Source of the DNA: Lachnospiraceae bacterium
GTDB taxonomy: Bacteria > Bacillota > Clostridia > Lachnospirales > Lachnospiraceae
NCBI GenBank assembly: GCA_015057445.1
Contig: SVEI01000005.1
Coordinates: 16,286 to 80,285 of the forward strand
DNA: 64,000 bases
Direction of reading: 5' to 3'
The notes under the pieces are model-generated. The model did not search any database, was not told where the DNA came from, and saw only the letters and a list, made by a program, of their open reading frames with translations. A program made the position numbers and the translations under genes. Below, piece by piece: positions 1-8,237 of this stretch. Position 1 is the first letter of the stretch. Each line of letters begins with the position of its first letter.

Positions 1-328
1 TAGCCTGACATATCATCTGACATTCTTCTTCATCAAAGCTAGATTTCTTAAGTATTTCATATGCCATGTCTCCTCCTACTTCGTGGTGAGACATACCTTG
101 CTGATATTCCAAATTTCTTCCTATATCATGAAGTAATGCCATAGCATACACTACATCTTTTTCATATCCTAAACCATTCTCCAGATTAATAATATAACTA
201 ATTCGAGCCACATCAAGAAGATGCTCTATACCATGCAAACAGTATATTCTATCTGTCTCTGCCTCATTTATTCTACTCAAATGCTCCTGAAATGTAGCAT
301 TAGCTAATACATCATCAATTCTCTTCAT
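1..328 (-). CDS. HD-domain protein, 3' part outside window
   Basis: The first 109 codons read from an ATG at 328 to the window edge, where the gene is cut off. The visible part carries a histidine in the segment HGIEHLLDVARI and the motif LLHDIGR followed by a conserved SHHE. This is the metal-binding His and His-Asp layout of HD-superfamily phosphohydrolases, which often act on nucleotides or phosphate esters. A GGAG lies five to six bases before this ATG. An in-frame ATG at 352 has no such site, so I chose 328. The gene lies 36 bp after folC on the same strand and is probably co-transcribed with it. The substrate cannot be told from the fragment. Confidence 0.8.
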   Translation of the reverse strand, partial: MKRIDDVLANATFQEHLSRINEAETDRIYCLHGIEHLLDVARISYIINLENGLGYEKDVVYAMALLHDIGRNLEYQQGMSHHEVGGDMAYEILKKSSFDEEECQMICQA

Positions 329-363
329 TATCTTCTCCAAAGCACAATACATCACCTAACGAC

Positions 364-1638
364 TTATTCCTTATGCTTATTATAATCAAAATTCAAATAT
401 TCCGCCAAAAAGCTTAGGGAACCACACACCATAACCACATCCTCAGGCTCTGCCATATCATAAGCCAAAGTTATGGCTTCCTCAGCATTACAAGCTGTAG
501 TGGCAGGAACTCCATTTACCAAAAATAGGTCTGATAAAATCTCCTTATTCAAACCTCTTGGAGTATCTGGAGTTATGGCAATAGCATAAGACATAGTATC
601 CTTGAGTATATCTACCATCTTGTCATATTCCTTATCCTTTAGCACTCCTATTATATAGATAATTTGTCTATTTGTAAAATATTTATTGATACTTGAGTTA
701 AGCTCGCTCCAGGCTTTTTCGTTATGAGCACCATCTACAATTGTAAGTGGCTCTTGATTGACAACAGTAAATCTTCCAAGCCAAACAGTACCCTTAATAG
801 CCCTGGCAATAAGCTCATAATCAAGTTCAAAAACCTCCATAGCAATCTCTATAGCTGTACAAGCATTTTCAATCTGAAATGTACCAGGCAAGCTTATGAA
901 GTAATCTCCGTTTTTATATGTGAAAGTACTACCTGTTACATCCTCAGATATAACATTGATACTTTCATCATCCACCTCAATATAGGTCGCCTTTACCTGA
1001 TTACATCTCTCCTTTAACACTGCCGACACCTTATCAGTTTGGGGATGAGATATGCATATAGAATTCTCTTTGATTATCTTGGACTTATTGGCAGCAATCT
1101 CCTCTACCGTATCTCCTAAAAAGGACATATGATCTAAGCTTATGGATGCAAATACAGATGCCAATGGTTGCTCTATCACATTTGTGGCATCTAAAGCTCC
1201 ACCCATACCACACTCTATAAGAGCTACATCCACTTTCATTTCCTTAAAGTACAGGAAGGCAATAGCTGTTTCTATTTCAAATGCGCTAGGGCTATTTAAA
1301 CCATCTGCCTCCATATTATCAACCTGTTCCTTAACTATGGATACATATTTAGGAAAATCTTCATCCTGCATATTTTCCTTGTTAATCTGAAATCTCTCCA
1401 AATATGTAATTATAGTGGGAGAAATATATCTTCCCACACTCATTCCTGCCTCTATCAGAATATCCTGTAAAAAAGCAAAAATAGAGCCCTTACCATTAGT
1501 TCCACCAATGTGAAGGCATTTTACATCCTTCTGCGGGTTTCCTAATCTTGCAAGAAGCTCCTTAACACTATCTAAGCCGGGCGTAATGCCCAGCTTATTC
1601 TTATCTTCTATATAATTTATCGCCGACGGTAAATCCAT
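364..1638 (-). CDS. folC: Bifunctional folylpolyglutamate synthase / dihydrofolate synthase
   Basis: This cytoplasmic Mur-ligase-family enzyme adds glutamate to dihydropteroate and tetrahydrofolates at the cost of ATP. The P-loop GGTNGKGS sits near residues 45-52, and the central ATPase segment holds the conserved ALIECGMGGALDATNV stretch and the SLDHMSFLG motif. The C-terminal ligase domain includes VDGAHNEKA. The length of about 424 residues is normal for FolC. The start is the ATG at 1638, which has AGGAG seven bases upstream; a TTG two codons earlier overlaps that site. It sits 15 bp after a polysaccharide deacetylase and before an HD-domain gene. No other folate gene is nearby, so the operon does not look like a folate cluster. 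Confidence 0.95.
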   Translation of the reverse strand: MDLPSAINYIEDKNKLGITPGLDSVKELLARLGNPQKDVKCLHIGGTNGKGSIFAFLQDILIEAGMSVGRYISPTIITYLERFQINKENMQDEDFPKYVSIVKEQVDNMEADGLNSPSAFEIETAIAFLYFKEMKVDVALIECGMGGALDATNVIEQPLASVFASISLDHMSFLGDTVEEIAANKSKIIKENSICISHPQTDKVSAVLKERCNQVKATYIEVDDESINVISEDVTGSTFTYKNGDYFISLPGTFQIENACTAIEIAMEVFELDYELIARAIKGTVWLGRFTVVNQEPLTIVDGAHNEKAWSELNSSINKYFTNRQIIYIIGVLKDKEYDKMVDILKDTMSYAIAITPDTPRGLNKEILSDLFLVNGVPATTACNAEEAITLAYDMAEPEDVVMVCGSLSFLAEYLNFDYNKHKE

Positions 1639-1653
1639 AACCAAACTCCTAAT

Positions 1654-2769
1654 TTATTCTCCCTCGTAGGTAATATGTTGCACTGGTATGGTATTATCAT
1701 CAATTGGACATATTTGATATCCCTCTTGCTTGAGAGTATCAATCAATTCTTGTAATCCCTCTGCTGTATTAGGATTATCTCTTAGGTCATGAAGAAGAAC
1801 TATGGAATCTCCAGTATTACTCCTTACAGAGCTCATAACATTTTCATTAAGTTCCTCTGGAGTAAGAGAAAAGTCCACCGAATCCTCTGAAAGTGAATTC
1901 CAATCAAAATATGTAATACCACTTTCATATAAATAACCCATTAAGTCTTGAATGTCAACACTTGAAACAGAATTTGAACTTCCACCAGGGAATCTGTAAT
2001 ATCTACAATCTACACCTGTCTGCTCATAGAGAAAATCATGAATCAAAGTCAAATCTTCCACAAATGCACCTTCACTGGAATAAATATCTTCATATATATG
2101 AGTATAGGAATGCATAGCTAAAGTATGTCCCTCGTCAACAATCCTCTTATACATAGGCCAAAGATTTTCATTAGGATTATATACCACAAAGAATGTAGCC
2201 TTAACATCATTTTCTTTAAGCACATCTAAGATTTCATCTGTATTCTCACTTGGACCATCATCAAAGGTTAGGTACACTTTGTATTTTTTATTTACTGACA
2301 CTGTCTCTGTCTCCGTTGTTGGCACATCCTCTTCCGTAGCCTCTGCAGTCTCCGTTACATTACCAGATACAGAAATATCTTCTACTCCACCTTCTACGTT
2401 ATCGTCACTTCCCATAAGTACATGGGTAGATTCTCCCGGATCTTTCTCAATATCACCAGCTGCACTTTGATCTAAGATAAGAGCATCTTTCTTACTTAAA
2501 CCTTCTGTAGCTTCTGTAGCTTGGGCAACATTCTGCACCTGACTTTTCACACTAAGCTGTTCCTTAAGCTTCTCTGCTCTCAAATCAAGATTATTCATCT
2601 TCACCATAAGATACAAACAAAAGAACACAGGAACTGCACACATTACTATAAACGAACATACTATGACACGTTTTATGTTATCCACATTTCTTCTATTATA
2701 AGAATTTTCTTCATCTATAGAGAAATTTTCTTCTAAATATTCAATTTTTCTCTCATCAATATCTTTCAT
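1654..2769 (-). CDS. Membrane-anchored polysaccharide deacetylase (NodB family)
   Basis: The protein of about 371 residues has a cytoplasmic N-terminus, one membrane segment near residues 34-57, an acidic Thr/Glu-rich linker, and a NodB deacetylase domain from about residue 163. The metal and catalytic motifs are present: FDDGP (169-173), HSYTH with two metal-binding histidines (220-224), RFPGG (259-263) and a C-terminal LLHD. Members remove acetyl groups from peptidoglycan or surface glycans outside the cell. The reading frame extends 33 codons upstream, but the start at 2769 has AAAGGA at good spacing, while the extension runs through a hairpin. The exact glycan target is not visible from the sequence. 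Confidence 0.9.
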   Translation of the reverse strand: MKDIDERKIEYLEENFSIDEENSYNRRNVDNIKRVIVCSFIVMCAVPVFFCLYLMVKMNNLDLRAEKLKEQLSVKSQVQNVAQATEATEGLSKKDALILDQSAAGDIEKDPGESTHVLMGSDDNVEGGVEDISVSGNVTETAEATEEDVPTTETETVSVNKKYKVYLTFDDGPSENTDEILDVLKENDVKATFFVVYNPNENLWPMYKRIVDEGHTLAMHSYTHIYEDIYSSEGAFVEDLTLIHDFLYEQTGVDCRYYRFPGGSSNSVSSVDIQDLMGYLYESGITYFDWNSLSEDSVDFSLTPEELNENVMSSVRSNTGDSIVLLHDLRDNPNTAEGLQELIDTLKQEGYQICPIDDNTIPVQHITYEGE

Positions 2770-2830
2770 AAAAAAATCCTTTACATTTCTATATATTGTG
2801 CTATAATAATTAAGTAATACAAATTCTATG

Positions 2831-2873
2831 GTGCGACTTTTTACGGATTTCCGAAAAAAGGGTCGCATTTTTT
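2831..2873. other. Hairpin upstream of the deacetylase gene
   Basis: TGCGAC (2832-2837) and GTCGCA (2862-2867) form an inverted repeat with T-rich and A-rich inner arms, followed by six T on the plus strand. It resembles a rightward terminator, but no rightward gene ends here. On the minus strand it would lie in or just before the leader of the deacetylase gene. Its role is unknown. Confidence 0.4.
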
Positions 2874-2948
2874 ATTGTAAACCTTTTCTTATATTATGTC
2901 AAGTAAATATGTGAAGTAAAGTTAAATTTATGTAACATTTTCGTAACA

Positions 2949-3011
2949 TTGTCCACAATTCAAAATCACGTATTTATTAAGTTTTCCACTCTATCCACAT
3001 AGTTATCCACA
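2949..3011 (+). promoter_or_regulatory. Cluster of DnaA-box-like 9-mers
   Basis: Three same-oriented 9-mers match the DnaA box TTATCCACA at eight or nine positions: TTGTCCACA (2949-2957), CTATCCACA (2991-2999) and TTATCCACA (3003-3011). A weaker TTTTCCACT lies at 2982-2990, and another exact copy is at 2678-2686 inside the deacetylase gene. The cluster sits in the divergent gap between 2769 and 3141. No dnaA, dnaN or AT-rich unwinding block is visible, so a DnaA-binding regulatory or titration site is likelier than an origin. This is inference from motif density only. Confidence 0.4.
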
Positions 3012-3043
3012 TTTATTTGTAACATTTTCGCATTAAACCAGAG

Positions 3044-3073
3044 TTGACATAACACGAATACATAAAATAATGT
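3044..3073 (+). promoter_or_regulatory. Probable promoter of the Cys-rich protein gene
   Basis: TTGACA (3044-3049) and TAATGT (3068-3073) are separated by 18 bp, about 70 bp before the start codon at 3141. The -35 box is perfect and the -10 box is fair. Confidence 0.45.
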
Positions 3074-3140
3074 TCTTTCTGTCAACAAAAATAGGTTCTG
3101 TGAATATATTATTGTAAGCAAATTAAAAAAGGAAAATAAT

Positions 3141-4025
3141 ATGTCAAAATGCGGATGTTGCAATAAAACAATTGTCAGCGATTTAATAAACAATGGCATG
3201 TCTGGACACGAGTGTATAGATGTGTGTATTAATCCTCAGTGTGGCGAACCACAGTTTCTCAATGTGCTTGCTCCTGTTGTTTACGACCAGTTAGGCATCA
3301 ATATTTGCAGAACCTTTGATTTACCTGAAACAGTTCCCACAACTTTTCCCACTGCAGTCTACGCCAGCGCAGAAGTAATCGATATAACTTTTTTAGATAC
3401 TGGAACAACTTCAGTCACTGTTGAGCCAATCACATCTAGGCCAAATTGCTACGAGATTACTTTAACTAATCTGTCTGTTACATTTGCCATTAAATTTTAT
3501 GATTGTTGCAAGAGATTATTAGGTACCATAGAAGTGTCAGATATAGTTTACCTTCCACCACTAGCAACTGACGAAGGCTATGACGAAGACACAAACCCTT
3601 CTTCATTAGTCATCAACTTATTTGCTCCTTATGGAGTAGTTTATACTGCGGGAGATGTTGCTTCCCCAACTATAAATGTAATTGGCTTTTCCACTACAAA
3701 TAGCAGTTTAAATCAGGGACTTAATCTTATGGCAATTCCCAAAGTAATTGCATTAGATATTATAGAAGGTGAAATATCTGTAGGTCTTACTCTTATAGTT
3801 AACTCCATCTATTATACTCACTACCAACTCCCTCATAACGGTAAATCAATTATATCGAAGGGTAGCACTTCCCAAACCGAAGATTCATTATGTTTGGATT
3901 TTGTAAATGGTAATCTTTTGGACAGAAATATCAAACCACTAGAAGTCTGTGACCCATTTTCACAAAAACAGAATTGTCAAACTTCAGATATAGGTAGCTG
4001 TTTTAATTTTAATGAAAACGATTAA
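3141..4025 (+). CDS. Unrecognised 294-residue protein with Cys-rich N-terminus
   Basis: I do not recognise a named family. The N-terminus is cysteine-rich (CGCC at residues 4-7, then single cysteines in the next 40 residues) and is followed by FLNVLAPVVYDQLGIN. The middle and C-terminal parts are rich in Thr, Val, Ile and Asn and look like beta-structure. There is no signal peptide and no membrane segment. It has an AAAAAAGGA ribosome site and probably its own promoter. The composition, with clustered cysteines and aliphatic beta-rich repeats, recalls spore-coat or surface-layer-associated proteins of clostridia. That is a guess from composition and not a domain match. Confidence 0.7.
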   Translation: MSKCGCCNKTIVSDLINNGMSGHECIDVCINPQCGEPQFLNVLAPVVYDQLGINICRTFDLPETVPTTFPTAVYASAEVIDITFLDTGTTSVTVEPITSRPNCYEITLTNLSVTFAIKFYDCCKRLLGTIEVSDIVYLPPLATDEGYDEDTNPSSLVINLFAPYGVVYTAGDVASPTINVIGFSTTNSSLNQGLNLMAIPKVIALDIIEGEISVGLTLIVNSIYYTHYQLPHNGKSIISKGSTSQTEDSLCLDFVNGNLLDRNIKPLEVCDPFSQKQNCQTSDIGSCFNFNEND

Positions 4026-4126
4026 TTAATAAGGAATTTCCATATTTTAACAACAATTATTATAAATAATCTCCATATTTCAGCTCATACTATGAATATA
4101 ATTCTTTTGATAAGGAGATTAATGAT

Positions 4127-4510
4127 ATGAAGAAATTCAAAAAAGCTTTATTACTTTCTCTTTCCCTTGTTGTTTTCTCTTGCTTCTTTGCAGGCTGTGG
4201 TAACAAGGACAAAGAGGACAATAACGGGAGTACTAGTACAGTTGACACTACCCAAAATTCAAACAACGACTTAAATAACGATAATACCATTACCGACGAT
4301 ATCGGAAATGGTATGGAGGATATTACAGATGGGGTTGTTGATGGTGTTGAAGATGTAACTGATGGGGTTGTTGATGGTGTTGAAGATATTACAGATGACA
4401 ACAACAATACACATAACAACAATAACACAGACAACAATAACAACGCAAACAATAACACCACGGAAGAAACAACTACTGAGCCTGGTACAACTACAGGTAA
4501 CAGAAAATAA
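4127..4510 (+). CDS. Small Asn/Thr-rich lipoprotein with 11-residue repeats
   Basis: The 127-residue product starts with a lipoprotein signal ending in FFAGC, so the mature protein is probably anchored to the outer face of the membrane by its N-terminal cysteine. The mature part is low-complexity: a Ser/Thr/Asn-rich lead, then GMEDIT followed by two near-identical repeats DGVVDGVEDVT and DGVVDGVEDIT, then an Asn-rich run and a Thr-rich tail. No catalytic motif is seen. AAGGAG lies nine bases before the start, and a strong terminator follows. The acidic repeats could be a spacer or could bind cations; the sequence does not decide. Confidence 0.8.
   Translation: MKKFKKALLLSLSLVVFSCFFAGCGNKDKEDNNGSTSTVDTTQNSNNDLNNDNTITDDIGNGMEDITDGVVDGVEDVTDGVVDGVEDITDDNNNTHNNNNTDNNNNANNNTTEETTTEPGTTTGNRK
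4328..4393 (+). repeat. Two tandem 33-bp repeats inside a lipoprotein gene
   Basis: Two copies of a 33-bp unit (4328-4360 and 4361-4393) encode the 11-residue repeat DGVVDGVED(V/I)T. The first 26 bases are identical between copies, which suggests recent duplication or slippage. Confidence 0.75.
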
Positions 4511-4515
4511 TATAT

Positions 4516-4562
4516 AAAAAATGGACTGCCTAACTCTAATAATTAGGTTCAGTCCATTTTTA
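4516..4562. terminator. Bidirectional terminator between convergent genes
   Basis: A stem formed by AAAAATGGACTG...CAGTCCATTTTT with an inner CCTAA/TTAGG pairing lies directly after the lipoprotein stop. It has T-runs on both strands and can also end the leftward gene whose stop is at 4575. Confidence 0.85.
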
Positions 4563-4574
4563 TTATGTACATAA

Positions 4575-4934
4575 TTAATCTTCTTTTGTCATAGAGAATG
4601 ACTTCTTAGATTTATTCATCATATCGTCATATTGTTCATACATTCGCTGCACGCTGTTTTCCAAGAGATAATAATGCATTATGTAAGGAATTAAAAGAAC
4701 TAAAAGTGCCACTGTAAGTGCCAGCGAAATCATGTTACCTGTATAGTTACAATATATCATAGTCACAGTAGTCATAAGAGCAAATAACACTGTCACGATA
4801 AGATGTACTAATCTTTCATGAGCAAAAAAACTTATTTGAACTAAATGTTTTTTTATCTCTTCTTCCCAGTTTACATTATCTGTCTTTAACAACTCATCTA
4901 TGTAATTAAGATATGCTAGAACTCTCTTTTTCAT
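4575..4934 (-). CDS. Small two-helix membrane protein, function unknown
   Basis: The 119-residue protein has a soluble N-terminal part with a predicted amphipathic helix, two adjacent membrane segments at about residues 42-60 and 67-86, and a charged C-terminal tail rich in Met, Lys and Asp. I see no enzymatic motif or named family. It is a single gene between a bidirectional terminator and clpX, which is divergent. Its ribosome-binding site is weak, with AAAGG rather far upstream. Confidence 0.7.
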   Translation of the reverse strand: MKKRVLAYLNYIDELLKTDNVNWEEEIKKHLVQISFFAHERLVHLIVTVLFALMTTVTMIYCNYTGNMISLALTVALLVLLIPYIMHYYLLENSVQRMYEQYDDMMNKSKKSFSMTKED

Positions 4935-5046
4935 TTATCATCACTGCCTTTACTTTTTGTATAATATTTTAAACGTTTTTTTTGGATTTGGGAAGATAAA
5001 ATCGGATTTTTTCCTTATAATAACCATAGTAATCAAGAAAAAGAAG

Positions 5047-5055
5047 TGCTATAAT
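5047..5055 (+). promoter_or_regulatory. Extended -10 promoter of clpX
   Basis: TGCTATAAT is an extended -10 element, with a perfect TATAAT at 5050-5055. No good -35 box is seen, which is usual for extended -10 promoters. It would give a leader of under 30 bases ending at the GGAGG before clpX. Confidence 0.55.
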
Positions 5056-5088
5056 TATGATTATTCTGATAACACGGAGGAAAAAATT

Positions 5089-6456
5089 ATGCCAGATAAT
5101 ATAAATAACAATAACAAAGATGACGAAAAGGACGAATACGAAAAGTATTGTTACCTATGCAAAAGACCAGAGTCTAGTGCAGGTCCATTTATTTCCATGC
5201 CAGGCAATATGCACATCTGTAATGATTGTATGCAAAAGAGTTTCGATGCTCTCAGCAATAATCCTTTATCATTTTTAGATTTAAGCAAGATGCCTAACAT
5301 TAACCTATCACAGTTTATGCCATTTGATGATATTCCAAAATCTCAGAAGGTTAAAAAGAAAAAGCAAAAGGAAAAAAAGGAAGAAATTCCACTTACTATG
5401 GAAAACATTCCTGCTCCACACAAGATCAAAGCAATGCTTGACGAATATGTAATCGGTCAGGACTACGCAAAAAAATGTATCTCCGTAGCTGTTTATAACC
5501 ACTACAAACGAGTTATAACAAATACTATGGACGACATCGAAATTGAAAAGTCAAATATGCTTATGCTTGGACCAACCGGATGCGGAAAAACATATTTGGT
5601 AAAAACTGTAGCTAAACTTTTGAATGTGCCACTTGCAATCACTGATGCTACTACCCTTACAGAAGCTGGATACATAGGCGATGACGTAGAAAGTATCCTA
5701 TCAAAGCTTTTGGCAGTAGCTGACAATGATGTGGAAAAAGCAGAGCGCGGTATCGTATTCATTGACGAAATCGACAAGATAGCTAAGAAAAAAGAAACTC
5801 ACAGCAGAGATGTAAGTGGAGAATCAGTACAGCAAGGTTTGCTTAAAATATTAGAAGGAGCCGAGGTGGAAGTACCTGTTGGCTCAGGCAGCAAAAATGC
5901 TATGACTCCTATTACTACAATGAACACTAAGAACATACTATTTATCTGTGGTGGTGCATTTCCAGAGATAGAGAAAATTATCGCAGCGAGACTTAACAAG
6001 CAGTCAGCCATTGGTTTTAACGCCGATTTAAAAGACAAACACAAGGATAATATGAACATTATCAAGGAGGTTACAAACGAAGATCTTCGGGATTTTGGTA
6101 TGATTCCTGAATTTATAGGAAGACTTCCAGTACTCTTCGCTTTAGATGCACTTGATAAGGATATGTATATTAAAATTCTTAAAGAGCCAAAAAATGCAAT
6201 CCTGAAGCAGTACAAGAAACTCCTTGCCCTTGACGAGGTTGATCTTCAATTTGACGACAGCGCATACGAAGCTATCGCAGAGCTTGCTATGGAGAAAAAG
6301 ACTGGCGCCAGAGCGCTTCGTGCAATTATAGAGAAATTTATGCTTGATATCATGTACCAAATCCCAAGAGATGATAGCATTGGTAGAGTTACAATTACCG
6401 GCGATTACATTAAGGGTACTGGTTCACCAATTATAGAGTTAAGAGGAACATTTTAA
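5089..6456 (+). CDS. clpX: ATP-dependent Clp protease ATP-binding subunit ClpX
   Basis: ClpX is the AAA+ unfoldase that feeds tagged proteins into the ClpP chamber. The product of 455 residues has the N-terminal zinc finger (cysteines 21, 24, 44, 47), Walker A GPTGCGKT (161-168), Walker B with FIDEID (224-229), the substrate-pore segment around GESVQQGLLKILEG, and MIPEFIGRLP near the sensor region. It is slightly longer than usual owing to an Asn/Asp-rich N-terminus and a Lys/Glu-rich linker after the zinc domain. The start at 5089 is fixed by GGAGG eight bases upstream; upstream in-frame codons lie before the promoter. clpP and tig, its usual neighbours, are not adjacent here. Confidence 0.97.
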   Translation: MPDNINNNNKDDEKDEYEKYCYLCKRPESSAGPFISMPGNMHICNDCMQKSFDALSNNPLSFLDLSKMPNINLSQFMPFDDIPKSQKVKKKKQKEKKEEIPLTMENIPAPHKIKAMLDEYVIGQDYAKKCISVAVYNHYKRVITNTMDDIEIEKSNMLMLGPTGCGKTYLVKTVAKLLNVPLAITDATTLTEAGYIGDDVESILSKLLAVADNDVEKAERGIVFIDEIDKIAKKKETHSRDVSGESVQQGLLKILEGAEVEVPVGSGSKNAMTPITTMNTKNILFICGGAFPEIEKIIAARLNKQSAIGFNADLKDKHKDNMNIIKEVTNEDLRDFGMIPEFIGRLPVLFALDALDKDMYIKILKEPKNAILKQYKKLLALDEVDLQFDDSAYEAIAELAMEKKTGARALRAIIEKFMLDIMYQIPRDDSIGRVTITGDYIKGTGSPIIELRGTF

Positions 6457-6482
6457 ATATTATTTCGGGGAGGTTCTATATA

Positions 6483-7205
6483 ATGAGAACTGCTATTATC
6501 GCCCACCGTGGAGCTTCCAAATTGGCAGGTACTGACAATACCATAGAAAGCTTTTCACTAGCCATCTCTCTTGGGGCAGATTACGTAGAGATGGACGTAA
6601 GGCAAACCAAAGATAAGAAGCTTATCGTGTTTCACGATGACGTTATAGATAATACACCAATTAAATTTTTAACATACGATGAATTAAATAAAAAAGTCAG
6701 CGAGAAAAATTATTCTGTTCCTTTATTCGAAGATGTTTTAAAGCTATGCCAAGGCAAGATAAAATTAGACATCGAATTAAAAGAAACTGGATATGAATTT
6801 AAGGTTCTATCTCTGGTGAAAAAATATTTTTCTTATGACGGATTTATGATAAAATCTTTCTTAGACACAGCGGTAAAGAAAGTAGAACTTTTAGATAAAA
6901 AGGTTAATACCGGACTTTTACTAGGATATAAAAAGGCGGATGTAAAAAGACGTGTCAATGAATTTCTCCCTAAGAGAAGACTAAAGCTCTTAGACGTTGA
7001 TTTTGTTTCACCACACTACAAATTAGTCACATGGGATTATATGCTTCGTATGAGACTTATGAAGAAAAAGGTTTATGTATGGACAGTAAATGACCAAACA
7101 ATTATGAAGAAACTTCTAAAAAAGAATGTTGATGGAATCATTACTGATTCCCCTGACCTTGCAATCTCAATAAGAGATGAATACTACAACAGAAAGGGCC
7201 ACTAG
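6483..7205 (+). CDS. Glycerophosphodiester phosphodiesterase family protein
   Basis: The protein of 240 residues is a GDPD-family TIM barrel. Visible motifs are HRGA at residues 8-11, ADYVEMDVRQTKD with the metal-binding Glu and Asp, VFHDD with the second catalytic His, and the C-terminal VYVWTVND and GIITDSPD segments. The family cleaves glycerophosphodiesters to glycerol-3-phosphate and an alcohol. No signal peptide is seen, so it is probably cytoplasmic. GGGGAGG precedes the ATG. It lies 26 bp after clpX and 16 bp before proC, probably in one operon. Confidence 0.9.
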   Translation: MRTAIIAHRGASKLAGTDNTIESFSLAISLGADYVEMDVRQTKDKKLIVFHDDVIDNTPIKFLTYDELNKKVSEKNYSVPLFEDVLKLCQGKIKLDIELKETGYEFKVLSLVKKYFSYDGFMIKSFLDTAVKKVELLDKKVNTGLLLGYKKADVKRRVNEFLPKRRLKLLDVDFVSPHYKLVTWDYMLRMRLMKKKVYVWTVNDQTIMKKLLKKNVDGIITDSPDLAISIRDEYYNRKGH

Positions 7206-7221
7206 TGGTTAAGGTATATTT

Positions 7222-8022
7222 ATGAATTATAAAATAGGTTTTATTGGTTGTGGTAATATGGCTTCTGCTATTATTCAAGGAATTACCAAGAAAACAGACA
7301 TTAAAAACAGTCAAATTATTGTTTCCGACGCTTCAGAAGCTGCTATCTCAAAAGCCTATGAAGATTTAGGAGTAGATGCAACCAGAAGCAACACAAGAGT
7401 TGTTTCTGAATGTGAAGTTTTATTCCTATCTGTTAAACCACAGTTTTATGAGACAGTTTTAAATGAAATTAAAGATATAGTATCTAAGGATCAAATCATT
7501 GTTACCATCGCACCTGGAAAAACCATTTCTTGGTTAGAATCTATCCTGGGAAATGATGTGAAGCTTATCAGAACCATGCCTAACACACCTGCTCTTGTGG
7601 GAGAAGGTGTAACCGGTGTTTGCAAGAACGCGAACGTAAATGATGATGATTTTTCTTACGTAATGAATTTACTTTCAAGTTTTGGTGTGGCAGAGGCAAT
7701 TCCTGAATCACTTATGGATGTTTGCGTTTCTGTAAGCGGAAGCTCTCCTGCTTACGTTTTCATGTTTATTGAAGCAATGGCTGACGCAGCCGTTGCCGAC
7801 GGCATGCCTAGAGATAAAGCTTACAAATTTGCAGCACAGGCAGTACTTGGAAGCGCCAAGATGGTTTTAGAAACGGGAAAGCATCCTGGAGAGCTTAAAG
7901 ATATGGTTTGCTCCCCTGGCGGAACTACCATCGAAGCTGTTCGTGTCCTTGAGGATAAAGGATTTAGAAGCGCTGTTATCGAGGCTATGAAGGCTTGCAC
8001 AGCTAAAGCTAAGGGACTGTAA
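7222..8022 (+). CDS. proC: Pyrroline-5-carboxylate reductase
   Basis: This enzyme catalyses the last step of proline synthesis, the NAD(P)H-dependent reduction of pyrroline-5-carboxylate. The N-terminal Rossmann motif GFIGCGNMA is at residues 6-14. The C-terminal dimer domain contains VSGSSPAYVFMFIEAMADAA and SPGGTTIEAV, both typical of the family. The length of 266 residues is normal. The stop codon is the first three bases of a 21-bp sequence repeated in inverted orientation at 8210-8230. A terminator follows 27 bp later. Confidence 0.96.
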   Translation: MNYKIGFIGCGNMASAIIQGITKKTDIKNSQIIVSDASEAAISKAYEDLGVDATRSNTRVVSECEVLFLSVKPQFYETVLNEIKDIVSKDQIIVTIAPGKTISWLESILGNDVKLIRTMPNTPALVGEGVTGVCKNANVNDDDFSYVMNLLSSFGVAEAIPESLMDVCVSVSGSSPAYVFMFIEAMADAAVADGMPRDKAYKFAAQAVLGSAKMVLETGKHPGELKDMVCSPGGTTIEAVRVLEDKGFRSAVIEAMKACTAKAKGL

Positions 8023-8048
8023 ATAACATTATAAGAAGTTGAAAAGTC

Positions 8049-8086
8049 GACTAACCCTGACATTATGCTCGGGGTTAGTCTTTTTT
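8049..8086 (+). terminator. Rho-independent terminator after proC
   Basis: GACTAACCC (8049-8057) pairs with GGGTTAGTC (8072-8080) and is followed by six T. Confidence 0.9.
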
Positions 8087-8155
8087 ACACGAATATTATA
8101 AAAATCATCACGACGAAGTGTGTTTCAAGCATCCCTTATCAACCCGAACCGAAGT

Positions 8156-8194
8156 ATTAAAAAACCTGCACATACAAATTGTATATGCAGGTCT
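8156..8194 (-). terminator. Terminator of the basic-protein gene
   Basis: On the minus strand ACCTGCATATAC pairs with GTATGTGCAGGT (one G-U type mismatch), followed by six T. Confidence 0.85.
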
Positions 8195-8237
8195 GAAAAC
8201 TTTTGCTCTAACTTCTTATAATGTTATTTATATGAAA

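Larger units (their letters stand above)
8020..8230. repeat. 21-bp perfect inverted repeat around opposed terminators
   Basis: A 21-bp sequence starting TAAATAACAT at 8020-8040 recurs as its exact reverse complement at 8210-8230. The 169-bp interior holds one terminator for each direction. As a result the proC transcript and the transcript of the convergent basic-protein gene both carry the same 21 bases just after their stop codons. No transposase or target duplication is seen. It may be a MITE-like element, an invertible segment or a copied 3' end. Confidence 0.8.

Noticed and set aside
2870..3140. Replication origin
   Set aside because: DnaA-box-like sites are present, but dnaA, dnaN, recF and gyrase genes are absent and gene direction does not switch for good here.
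2966..3199. A leftward 77-residue frame
   Set aside because: It overlaps the start of the Cys-rich gene and the DnaA-box cluster, has no ribosome site and shows no protein-like pattern.
4090..4461. A leftward Leu/Ser-rich frame of 123 residues
   Set aside because: It is antisense to the Asn-rich lipoprotein gene and arises from its low-complexity codons.
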